Assembly: GCA_900552875.1 (NCBI GenBank) | Contig: USCS01000124.1 | Span: 1-5,196 of the forward strand | Direction: 5' to 3' | Source of the DNA: an uncultured Collinsella sp. | GTDB lineage: Bacteria; Actinomycetota; Coriobacteriia; Coriobacteriales; Coriobacteriaceae | Length of the DNA: 5,196 nt | In this document: positions 1-5,196 of the stretch, piece by piece | How positions within the stretch are numbered: position 1 is the first letter of the stretch | How the letters are laid out: each line of letters starts with the position of its first letter | The notes under the pieces: model-generated | Databases searched by the model: none | Told to the model about the DNA's origin: nothing | The model's input: the letters and a program-made list of their open reading frames with translations, nothing else | Translations under genes and position numbers: made by a program

Positions 1-902
1 CCCTGCACGTAGGCGATACGCTGGTCGCTGGCCTTACCTACGGCCGCGTCCGCGCCATGCTCGACCCCAAGGGTCGCGCCGTCACCGAGGCCGGTCCCTC
101 CGACGCTGTCGAGATCCTGGGTCTGCAGTCCGTGCCCAACGCCGGTGACGAGTTCCGCGTGTTCGAGGACGAGCGCGAGGCTCGCGCCCTTGCCGACGAG
201 CGTTCGCTCAAGGCCCGTATCGAGGAGCAGAGCCGCGTCAAGCACGTCACGCTCGAGAACCTCTTCGAGACCATCGCCGACGCCGAGGTCAAGGAGCTCA
301 ACCTGATCATCAAGGCCGACGTCCAGGGCTCTATCGAGGCCCTTCAGGACTCGCTCGACAAGATGGATCAGTCCGAGGTTCGCATCAACACGATCCACTC
401 CGCCGTTGGCGCCATCAACGAGACCGACGTCGTCCTGGCCGACGCCTCCAACGCCATCATCATCGGCTTTGGCGTCCGTCCCGACGGTAAGGCCCGCTCC
501 GCCGCCGAGCGCGAGGGCGTCGAGATCCGTTGCTACGACGTCATCTACAAGTGCCTCGAGGAGCTCGACGCCGCCCGTATCGGCATGCTCAAGCCCACCG
601 AGGTCGAGGTCGCCACGGGTACCGCGACCGTCCTGGACACCTTCAAGGTGCCCAAAGTCGGTATCGCCGCCGGTGTCCGCGTCGAAGAGGGCGAGATCGC
701 CGCGACCGATTCCGTGCGCCTGGTGCGCGACGGCATCGTGGTCTTCAACGGCAAGATCGCCTCGATGCGCCACTACAAGGACGAGGCCAAGAGCCTCAAG
801 AGCGGTTCCGAGGGCGGCATTGGCCTGGAGAACTTCCAGGACATCAAGCCCGGCGACCAGATCGAGGGTTACCGTATCGACCAGGTTGCCCGTACCGAGT
901 AG
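1..902 (+). CDS. infB: Translation initiation factor IF2, C-terminal part (5' truncated by window edge)
   Basis: IF2 is the GTPase that brings fMet-tRNA to the 30S subunit and promotes subunit joining. The reading frame is already open at base 3 and ends in TAG at 900-902, giving 299 visible residues. The G domain lies off the left edge. Visible residues 1-70 are the beta-barrel domain II (LHVGDTLVAG, YGRVRAM). A short charged linker follows. Residues about 95-185 are domain III (LIIKADVQGSIEAL, VGAINETDV, FGVRPDGKA). From about 205 to the end is the C-terminal C2 barrel that binds the fMet-tRNA acceptor end (VRLVRDGIVVFNGKI, MRHYKDE, GIGLENFQDIKPGD). The two cysteines usual in C2 are absent: the GC(x)V site reads GVRV and the ECG site reads EGG. 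Codon choice is strongly biased to C-ending codons (6 of 7 Phe are TTC), as expected for an abundant protein. Identification is secure; the ATG at 57 is internal and not a start. Confidence 0.97.
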   Translation, partial: LHVGDTLVAGLTYGRVRAMLDPKGRAVTEAGPSDAVEILGLQSVPNAGDEFRVFEDEREARALADERSLKARIEEQSRVKHVTLENLFETIADAEVKELNLIIKADVQGSIEALQDSLDKMDQSEVRINTIHSAVGAINETDVVLADASNAIIIGFGVRPDGKARSAAEREGVEIRCYDVIYKCLEELDAARIGMLKPTEVEVATGTATVLDTFKVPKVGIAAGVRVEEGEIAATDSVRLVRDGIVVFNGKIASMRHYKDEAKSLKSGSEGGIGLENFQDIKPGDQIEGYRIDQVARTE

Positions 903-906
903 GGGG
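901..906 (+). promoter_or_regulatory. Ribosome binding site for rbfA
   Basis: AGGGGG lies 7 bases before the ATG at 914 and overlaps the last two bases of the infB stop codon. Terminating infB ribosomes would therefore be placed directly on the rbfA start. It supports the 914 start over any start further upstream in that frame. Confidence 0.6.
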
Positions 907-913
907 TAGCGCT

Positions 914-1324
914 ATGAAGCAAACGCAGGCAACCCGCCGTCTGGGCGAGCAGCTTCGCGAGAAGCTCGGTTATATCCTGCTCTTTGAGGTTTCCGATCCG
1001 CGCCTCGACCTGGTCACCCTGACTGCGGTCGAGGTCGCGGTGGACCGTTCGTTCGCGCGTGTGTACGTGTCGTGCGATGCGAGCCGCTACGACGAGGTCA
1101 TGGAGGCGCTCGCTAGCGCCAAGGGCCGTATCCGCAGCCTGTTGGCTCGCTCGCTCGATTGGCGTGTTACGCCCGAGCTCGATTTTCGCATCGATCGCTC
1201 GACCGATGAGGCCGAGCGCATCACGCGTGCGCTGGAAAACGTTCCCGCCACGCTTGCGATCGAAAAGGACGAGGACGGCTATCCGATAGCGGATGCCGCC
1301 CAGGAGGCAGCTTTAGATGACTAA
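914..1324 (+). CDS. rbfA: 30S ribosome-binding factor A (RbfA)
   Basis: RbfA is a small cytoplasmic protein that binds the immature 30S subunit and assists late 16S rRNA maturation, including the 5' end helix. The 136-residue product has the normal family length and one KH-type domain. Visible family signatures are the basic N terminus (MKQTQATRRLGEQL), the SDPRL turn at residues 27-31 followed by VTLTAVEV, the YVSC strand at 51-54, the interhelical AKG at 69-71 that replaces the KH GxxG loop, and TPELDFRIDRS at 86-96. The acidic tail after about residue 117 is poorly conserved in the family. The start at 914 is chosen because of the AGGGGG just upstream and the match to family N termini. The frame is open upstream within infB, but that stretch is a shadow. 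Its end overlaps the next gene by 8 bases, and its place directly after infB is the usual one. Confidence 0.95.
   Translation: MKQTQATRRLGEQLREKLGYILLFEVSDPRLDLVTLTAVEVAVDRSFARVYVSCDASRYDEVMEALASAKGRIRSLLARSLDWRVTPELDFRIDRSTDEAERITRALENVPATLAIEKDEDGYPIADAAQEAALDD
1302..1307 (+). promoter_or_regulatory. Ribosome binding site for nrnA, inside rbfA
   Basis: A full AGGAGG lies 9 bases before the ATG at 1317, within the last codons of rbfA. It is the best Shine-Dalgarno match in the window. It fixes the nrnA start and implies strong independent loading of ribosomes, or efficient re-initiation, at this overlap. Confidence 0.75.
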
Positions 1325-2360
1325 TTCCGCCGACCTCGCCTCGTGCGAGTCTGCAGATATTCAGCGACGCATCCTCGAGCTCATCGAGGGTGCGTCCTCC
1401 ATTGCGATTTCGGGACACACTTCTCCCGATGGCGATGCCTTGGGCTCCGTATTGGGTCTGGGCCTTTCGCTCATGAAGTTTTTCCCTAACAAGGACATTG
1501 CGCTGCTGCTGGCAGACGATGACCCGGTTCCGCGCATTTACCGCTTTATGGAAGGCTCCGATCGCCTGGTGCCGGCATCTGCGTACGCCGGCAATCCTGA
1601 CCTGTTCATCTCGGTGGACGTACCGGTCGTCGAGCGCCTCAATAATTCCGCTGAGGTGCTTCGTCGCTCCAAGCATGTGGTGTGCTTCGATCATCATCCG
1701 GCGCGCGAGGAGTTTGCCGAGCTGAGCCTGAGGCGCGTCGATGCCGCGGCCTGCGCCATGATCATCGACCGCTTCTTGGACAATTGCGGCATTGTTGCAC
1801 GTGATGGCGTTGCGACCTGCCTGCTGTGTGGCTTGGTTACCGATACCGGCCGTTTTCAGTACCAAAACGCCGATGCCGCCGCGTTCCATGCAGCCTCGCG
1901 CCTGGTGGCGCACGGTGCCGATCCGGCGCACGTTGCGCTCGAGGTCTACCAGAGCATGCGCGTTGAGTTTTTGCACCTCAAGTCCATCGTTATGGGTCGC
2001 ATTAAGACGGTGGCCCACGGGCGCGTCGCGTATAGCTATGCGTACCAGAGTGACCTTGAGGCTTGCGGTGTCACCTCGGATGAGTGCGACGGCCTGGTTG
2101 ACGTGGTGCGTTCGGTGATGGGCGTCGAGGTCTGCATGTTCCTGAAGGGCATTGAGGGCGATACCAAGGTGCGCGGCAACCTGCGCTCTAAGGGCGACCT
2201 CAACGTGTCCGAGATCGCTGCTGCCTTTGGCGGGGGTGGACATTCCGCTGCCGCCGGTTTCTCCAACAACGGAACGATTCTCGAGACGCTCACCGTGGCA
2301 CTTCCCATGCTGGCCGAGCTGGTGGGGGAGGATCCCGCTTCGGTGACCGTCGAGCTCTAA
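1317..2360 (+). CDS. nrnA: DHH/DHHA1 phosphoesterase, NrnA-type nanoRNase / pAp phosphatase
   Basis: NrnA-family enzymes are cytoplasmic, metal-dependent phosphoesterases. Characterised members degrade 2-5 nt RNA fragments and/or dephosphorylate 3'-phosphoadenosine 5'-phosphate; some relatives cleave pApA from c-di-AMP turnover. The 347 residues match the usual size of 310-350. The DHH domain shows motif I HTSPDGDALGS (34-44, metal ligands H34, D38, D40), D101 in the second motif (SVDVPVVERL), the name-giving DHH at 125-127 (CFDHHP), and TDTGRF at 175-180. After a linker, the DHHA1 substrate domain shows VRGNLRS (285-291) and GGGGHSAAAGF (305-315). All expected catalytic residues are present. 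There is no transmembrane, PAS or GGDEF region, so it is not a GdpP-type membrane phosphodiesterase, and it is too short for RecJ. It sits between rbfA and truB, a common arrangement. Which substrate dominates cannot be read from sequence. Confidence 0.92.
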   Translation: MTNSADLASCESADIQRRILELIEGASSIAISGHTSPDGDALGSVLGLGLSLMKFFPNKDIALLLADDDPVPRIYRFMEGSDRLVPASAYAGNPDLFISVDVPVVERLNNSAEVLRRSKHVVCFDHHPAREEFAELSLRRVDAAACAMIIDRFLDNCGIVARDGVATCLLCGLVTDTGRFQYQNADAAAFHAASRLVAHGADPAHVALEVYQSMRVEFLHLKSIVMGRIKTVAHGRVAYSYAYQSDLEACGVTSDECDGLVDVVRSVMGVEVCMFLKGIEGDTKVRGNLRSKGDLNVSEIAAAFGGGGHSAAAGFSNNGTILETLTVALPMLAELVGEDPASVTVEL

Positions 2361-2366
2361 CTAATT

Positions 2367-2372
2367 GGATGG
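2367..2372 (+). promoter_or_regulatory. Weak, close-set ribosome binding site for truB
   Basis: GGATGG sits only 3 bases (or GGA only 6 bases) before the ATG at 2376, in the 15-base gap after the nrnA stop. It is the only purine-rich motif near either candidate truB start. Its poor match and short spacing suggest that truB depends partly on ribosomes finishing nrnA. Confidence 0.35.
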
Positions 2373-2375
2373 TAC

Positions 2376-3308
2376 ATGGCTCGTCGAACGCCTTCTCAAT
2401 TGAATATGCTGCTCGCCGTCGATAAGCCGGTGGGCTGCACGTCCCACGATGTGGTCTCGCAATGCCGACGCGCCCTCCATGAGCGGCGCGTCGGCCATGC
2501 CGGTACGCTCGACCCCATGGCATCCGGCGTCATGGTGGTGGGCGTGGGCCAGGCCACCCGTCTGCTGGGCATGCTAACCCTCGATACCAAAAGTTATGTC
2601 GCCGACATTTCGTTTGGCGTCGAGACCAATACCGATGACGCGGAGGGCGAGGCCGTCCGCACGGTGCCCGTTGCCCCCGAGCTGCACGATCTCGCTTACG
2701 CCCGTGAGCAGCTCGCCGCTATGCTTGGCCCGCAGATACAGGTGCCGCCGGCGTTTTCGGCCATCTCGGTCAATGGCGTTCGCGCCTATAAGAGTGCTCG
2801 CGAGGGCAATGCGGTAGACTTGCCCCCGCGCCCCGTCGAGGTCTATGCCGCCGACCTGATCGCCGTGAGCGGCGAGGGCGAAACGTGCGTCTGGACCGTG
2901 GCGTTTTCGGTAAGCAAGGGCACCTACATTCGCGCGCTCGCTCGCGATCTTGGTCGCGCCTGCGATAGTGCTGCGCATATTTCCGCGCTGCGCCGTACGG
3001 CCTCCGGCGTTGTTTCCATTGGCGCCTGTCATGCGGTAGAGGAGCTCTCTGCCGAGTCCGCTGCCGGTTTCGCTCTGGATCCCATCGCCGCCCTTGGTGC
3101 CACGCGTGTCGATTTGCCGGGAAATCTTGCAGACGACCTGCTTTGTGGTCGCCGCATTCCCATTGAACGTGCGCTTGCGGACTTCGATGCGTCGAAGGCG
3201 CCGTTCGCGCTCGTGCTCGATGGTGGATTGAAGGCGCTTGCTCGAATCGAGGGCGGCCGCTTTGTGATGGAGCATGTCTTTCCGCAGGCGATCGGCGGTG
3301 TTCGATAA
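2376..3308 (+). CDS. truB: tRNA pseudouridine(55) synthase TruB
   Basis: TruB converts uridine 55 in the T-loop of tRNAs to pseudouridine and acts as a tRNA-folding chaperone. The 310-residue product has normal family length. Visible motifs are LLAVDKPVGCTSHDVV (12-27), the catalytic GHAGTLDPMASGVM (40-53, nucleophile D46), TKSYVA (71-76, with the active-site Tyr at 74), the VPPAFSAI...GVRAYKSAREG segment (123-144), and KGTYIRALARDLG (181-193, with the conserved Arg at 186). Residues about 245-305 form the C-terminal tRNA-binding region (VDLPGNL, LLCGRRIP, LKALARIEGGRF). The start at 2376 gives a short polar, basic leader (MARRTPSQLN) before the core, similar in placement to the leader of the E. 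coli enzyme. A second in-frame ATG at 2406 (M11) lies closer to the core but has no Shine-Dalgarno motif before it, so 2376 is preferred. The stop shares one base with the ribF start. Confidence 0.95.
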   Translation: MARRTPSQLNMLLAVDKPVGCTSHDVVSQCRRALHERRVGHAGTLDPMASGVMVVGVGQATRLLGMLTLDTKSYVADISFGVETNTDDAEGEAVRTVPVAPELHDLAYAREQLAAMLGPQIQVPPAFSAISVNGVRAYKSAREGNAVDLPPRPVEVYAADLIAVSGEGETCVWTVAFSVSKGTYIRALARDLGRACDSAAHISALRRTASGVVSIGACHAVEELSAESAAGFALDPIAALGATRVDLPGNLADDLLCGRRIPIERALADFDASKAPFALVLDGGLKALARIEGGRFVMEHVFPQAIGGVR

Positions 3309-4312
3309 TGCTGGCGCCCCACGAGCTCGCGCGTATCTTTTTCGCGGGTGAGTTGGACGAGGCCCGTATCGTTTCTGCCGATGCATTTGATGGGTGCGAG
3401 TTCTTGGGTGCCGCGTCGATCGCCATTGGCGTGTTTGATGGTGTACATCGTGGGCACCGAGAGCTGATTGACGCGGTTGTTCGCGATGCACGTTCCCACG
3501 GCAGCAAAGCGGTCGTGGTCACCTTCGATCCTGATCCGGACGTCGTGGTGAGTCCGTCGCCCGCTCAAAAATTGATGACGACGGCCGACCGCCTGCATGC
3601 CCTGGCTCAAACCGGGGTCGATGCGGTGGTGGCCGTTCCCTTTACGCCCGCCGTGGCGGCACTCGATCATGTCGGGTTTCTGGCGCTGCTGTCGCGCGTT
3701 ATCGACATTCGCTCCATTCGTGTAGGCAGCGACTTTAGGCTCGGCCGCGGCGGGGCTTCGGGCGTTGCCGAGATGCGCGCCTGGGGCACTGAGCGTGGGG
3801 TTGACGTTTACGGTCACGACCTGCTCTGCGTTAACGGGCAGACCGTCTGCGCCACGCGCGTCCGCCATGAGCTGGGCCAGGGTCATGTGGAGCTGGCTGC
3901 CGAGCTTCTCGGCCGTCCCTATATGCTGCGCGGCGTTGTGGCGGCTGGCCGTCACGAGGGCTCCGACATGGGCTTTCCCACGGCAAACATCCAGGTGCCC
4001 GACGGCATCCAAGTGCCTGCCGATGGCGTCTATGAGGGCCTGGTGCTGGTCGACGATACCGTATGGCCTGCTGCCGTTAACGTCGGCCTGCCGCCGACCT
4101 ATGCCGACGATGCCGCCTCGGCGCATCTCGAGGCCAACTTGATCGGCTATGCGGGCGACCTGTATGGCGCTTCCGTGTCGCTGGCGTTTACGCGCTGGCT
4201 GCGCCCATCTCGCGTGTTCGATTCCCTGGACGAGTTGATCGCGACCGTCGAGGGTAATATCGACGATATCCGTCATAACTTGGGTGAGCAGGGGGTGAGT
4301 ATCCGTGATTAG
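3308..4312 (+). CDS. ribF: Bifunctional riboflavin kinase / FAD synthetase RibF
   Basis: RibF phosphorylates riboflavin to FMN and adenylylates FMN to FAD in the cytoplasm. The 334-residue product has both modules. The N-terminal nucleotidyltransferase domain shows GVFDGVHRGHRELI (41-54, with the HxGH nucleotide-binding site), VTFDPDPD (71-78), and VGSDFRLGRGGASG (139-152). The linker carries CATRVRHELGQG (181-192) and LLGRPY (200-205). The C-terminal flavokinase domain shows MGFPTANI (221-228, with the PTAN metal/ATP motif), GVYEG (240-244), LEANL (274-278, with the likely catalytic Glu at 275) and YAGDLYG (281-287). Several positions differ from the commonest family residues: FDPHP reads FDPDP, SSTR reads CATR, and the usual RPT reads LPPT. 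About 40 residues precede the first motif, somewhat longer than typical. The gene starts on the last base of the truB stop (TAATG), so coupling to truB is likely. Both activities look intact. Confidence 0.94.
   Translation: MLAPHELARIFFAGELDEARIVSADAFDGCEFLGAASIAIGVFDGVHRGHRELIDAVVRDARSHGSKAVVVTFDPDPDVVVSPSPAQKLMTTADRLHALAQTGVDAVVAVPFTPAVAALDHVGFLALLSRVIDIRSIRVGSDFRLGRGGASGVAEMRAWGTERGVDVYGHDLLCVNGQTVCATRVRHELGQGHVELAAELLGRPYMLRGVVAAGRHEGSDMGFPTANIQVPDGIQVPADGVYEGLVLVDDTVWPAAVNVGLPPTYADDAASAHLEANLIGYAGDLYGASVSLAFTRWLRPSRVFDSLDELIATVEGNIDDIRHNLGEQGVSIRD
4290..4295 (+). promoter_or_regulatory. Ribosome binding site for dnaG, inside ribF
   Basis: AGGGGG lies 9 bases before the GTG at 4305, within the last codons of ribF. 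It decides the dnaG start: the GTG at 4305 is in the primase frame, while the nearby GTG at 4295 and ATG at 4315 are not. Confidence 0.6.
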
Positions 4313-5196
4313 CGATGAGGAAAAAGATCAGGTACGCGCGGCGTCAGACTTGGTTGCCATCGTGCAGGAAACGGTTGAGCTCAAGCCCCGCGGCCATGAG
4401 TTTTGGGGCTGCTGCCCGTTTCATGGCGAAAAGACCCCATCGTTTCACATTATCCCTGCTACGCAGGTGTGGCACTGCTTTGGCTGCGGCGAGGGCGGCG
4501 ACGTCTTTACCTATATCATGAAGCGCGAGAACCTGAGTTTTCCCGAGTCGATCCGCTATTTGGCTGATCGTGCGGGCATTGAACTGCACGATACCGGTGC
4601 GCAGCGCGATCGCGGCACCAAGCGTGCCCGCATCTATGACCTGTGCGCCGAGACGGCTCAGTTCTACCACACCATGCTTATGCGCGGTAAGGACAGCCGT
4701 CCGCGCGAGTACTTTGCCAGCCGCGGTATGGGTGGCGATGTCTGCCGACGCTACTGCCTGGGTTTTGCGCCTGGTCGCAACGCGCTGGTTTCGCACCTGT
4801 CTCAGGCGGGCTTTACCCCGCAGGAGATGATCGACGCCAACGTGGCCGTAAGCCGTGGGCGCGGCCGGCTCGCAGACCGCTTTTACGACCGTGTGATGTT
4901 TCCCATCTTTGATGAACAGGGTCACAATATCGCCTTTGGCGGGCGCATCATGGGCGATGGTCAGCCCAAGTACCTCAACACCGCCGAGACGAGCGTGTTT
5001 CATAAAAAGCGAAACCTCTATGGCTTTAACTGGGCCAAGGAGTTTATCGTCGCGCAGGATACCGCCATCGTGGTGGAGGGCTATACCGATTGCATCGCCT
5101 GCTGGGAGGCGGGGATCAAAAATGTCGTCGCCACGCTGGGCACGGCGTTGACGGAACATCACGTTAAGACGCTCACCCGTTTTGCCAAGCGCATTG
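4305..5196 (+). CDS. dnaG: DNA primase DnaG, N-terminal part (3' truncated by window edge)
   Basis: DnaG makes the RNA primers for chromosomal replication and is recruited by the replicative helicase DnaB. The frame starts with GTG at 4305 and is open to the last base, giving 297 visible residues of a protein normally near 600. The N terminus (ISDEEKDQVRAASDLV) matches primases. The CHC2 zinc-binding domain follows: CPFH (37-40) and HCFGCG (57-62), with ligands C37, H40, C58 and C61, and EKTPSF at 42-47. The catalytic core begins near residue 105. It includes the basic region DRFYDRVMFPIFDEQG (191-206), IAFGGRIMG (209-217), PKYLNTAETSVF (221-232) and the Toprim Glu in VVEGYTDCIA (256-265), then VATLGTALT (275-283). 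The Toprim DxD pair and the helicase-binding domain lie past the edge. It overlaps ribF by 8 bases. Phe is TTT in 17 of 18 cases, unlike infB. Lack of an ATG makes the gene easy to miss. Confidence 0.95.
   Translation, partial: MISDEEKDQVRAASDLVAIVQETVELKPRGHEFWGCCPFHGEKTPSFHIIPATQVWHCFGCGEGGDVFTYIMKRENLSFPESIRYLADRAGIELHDTGAQRDRGTKRARIYDLCAETAQFYHTMLMRGKDSRPREYFASRGMGGDVCRRYCLGFAPGRNALVSHLSQAGFTPQEMIDANVAVSRGRGRLADRFYDRVMFPIFDEQGHNIAFGGRIMGDGQPKYLNTAETSVFHKKRNLYGFNWAKEFIVAQDTAIVVEGYTDCIACWEAGIKNVVATLGTALTEHHVKTLTRFAKRI

Noticed and set aside
530..913. Possible N-terminal extension of rbfA, whose frame is open upstream into infB
   Set aside because: The upstream part is an Arg-rich shadow of infB, and the family N terminus begins at 914 with a ribosome binding site just before it.
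1221..2243. 340-codon open frame on the minus strand opposite nrnA
   Set aside because: nrnA on the + strand has all DHH and DHHA1 motifs; the minus-strand product shows no family signature and is a composition shadow.
2358..2375. Possible terminator or promoter between nrnA and truB
   Set aside because: The 15-base gap has no inverted repeat, T-run or convincing -35/-10 pair; it only holds a weak ribosome binding site.
2574..3491. 305-codon open frame on the minus strand opposite truB/ribF
   Set aside because: It is antisense to well-supported genes and has a low-complexity Arg/Gly-rich translation with no motif.
3029..4276. 415-codon open frame on the minus strand, opposite the end of truB and ribF
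   Set aside because: It is antisense to two clearly identified genes, its translation shows no recognisable domain and is rich in Arg, His and Ala, and long antisense frames are expected from the codon bias of high-GC genes.
4315..4521. 68-codon + strand frame starting with ATG just after the ribF stop
   Set aside because: It is out of frame with the primase motifs, which are encoded continuously from the GTG at 4305 and have a suitably spaced AGGGGG upstream.
4344..5162. 272-codon open frame on the minus strand opposite dnaG
   Set aside because: The + strand encodes the zinc-finger and Toprim motifs of primase; the antisense frame has no recognisable domain.
1..5196. A hidden defence system, mobile element, CRISPR array or RNA gene
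   Set aside because: Every base except two short gaps of 11 and 15 bases is coding for recognised housekeeping proteins, and I saw no direct repeats, terminal inverted repeats or tRNA-like folds.

Overview
The window is a tightly packed, one-directional stretch of housekeeping genes from a high-GC bacterium (roughly 60% GC by eye). All six genes lie on the + strand. They are the C-terminal part of infB (translation initiation factor IF2), rbfA (30S maturation factor), a DHH/DHHA1 phosphoesterase of the NrnA type, truB (tRNA pseudouridine-55 synthase), ribF (bifunctional riboflavin kinase/FAD synthetase) and the N-terminal part of dnaG (DNA primase). The protein sequences and the ribF-dnaG junction look like a Coriobacteriia-type actinobacterium (for example Collinsella or a relative). 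This is a judgement from pattern memory, not a search.

Layout: infB enters from the left edge and stops at 902. rbfA starts 11 bases later (914-1324). nrnA overlaps its end by 8 bases (1317-2360). truB follows after 15 bases (2376-3308). ribF overlaps truB by one base in a TAATG junction (3308-4312). dnaG overlaps ribF by 8 bases, starts with GTG at 4305 and runs off the right edge. No intergenic space exceeds 15 bases. I see no terminator, promoter, RNA gene, repeat, insertion sequence or CRISPR array. The genes are most simply read as one polycistronic unit with translational coupling at several junctions.

How the genes fit together: infB, rbfA and truB serve translation (initiation, 30S maturation, tRNA modification). 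NrnA clears very short RNA fragments and/or pAp. RibF makes FMN and FAD. DnaG primes DNA replication. The infB-rbfA-nrnA-truB-ribF order is the familiar bacterial core. The unusual part is dnaG directly after ribF, where rpsO and pnp are common in other bacteria.

I found no undescribed system. The points worth a second look are modest: dnaG joined to the translation operon, a strong change in synonymous codon choice from infB to dnaG, loss of two usually conserved cysteines in the fMet-tRNA-binding domain of IF2, and variant residues in RibF motifs.
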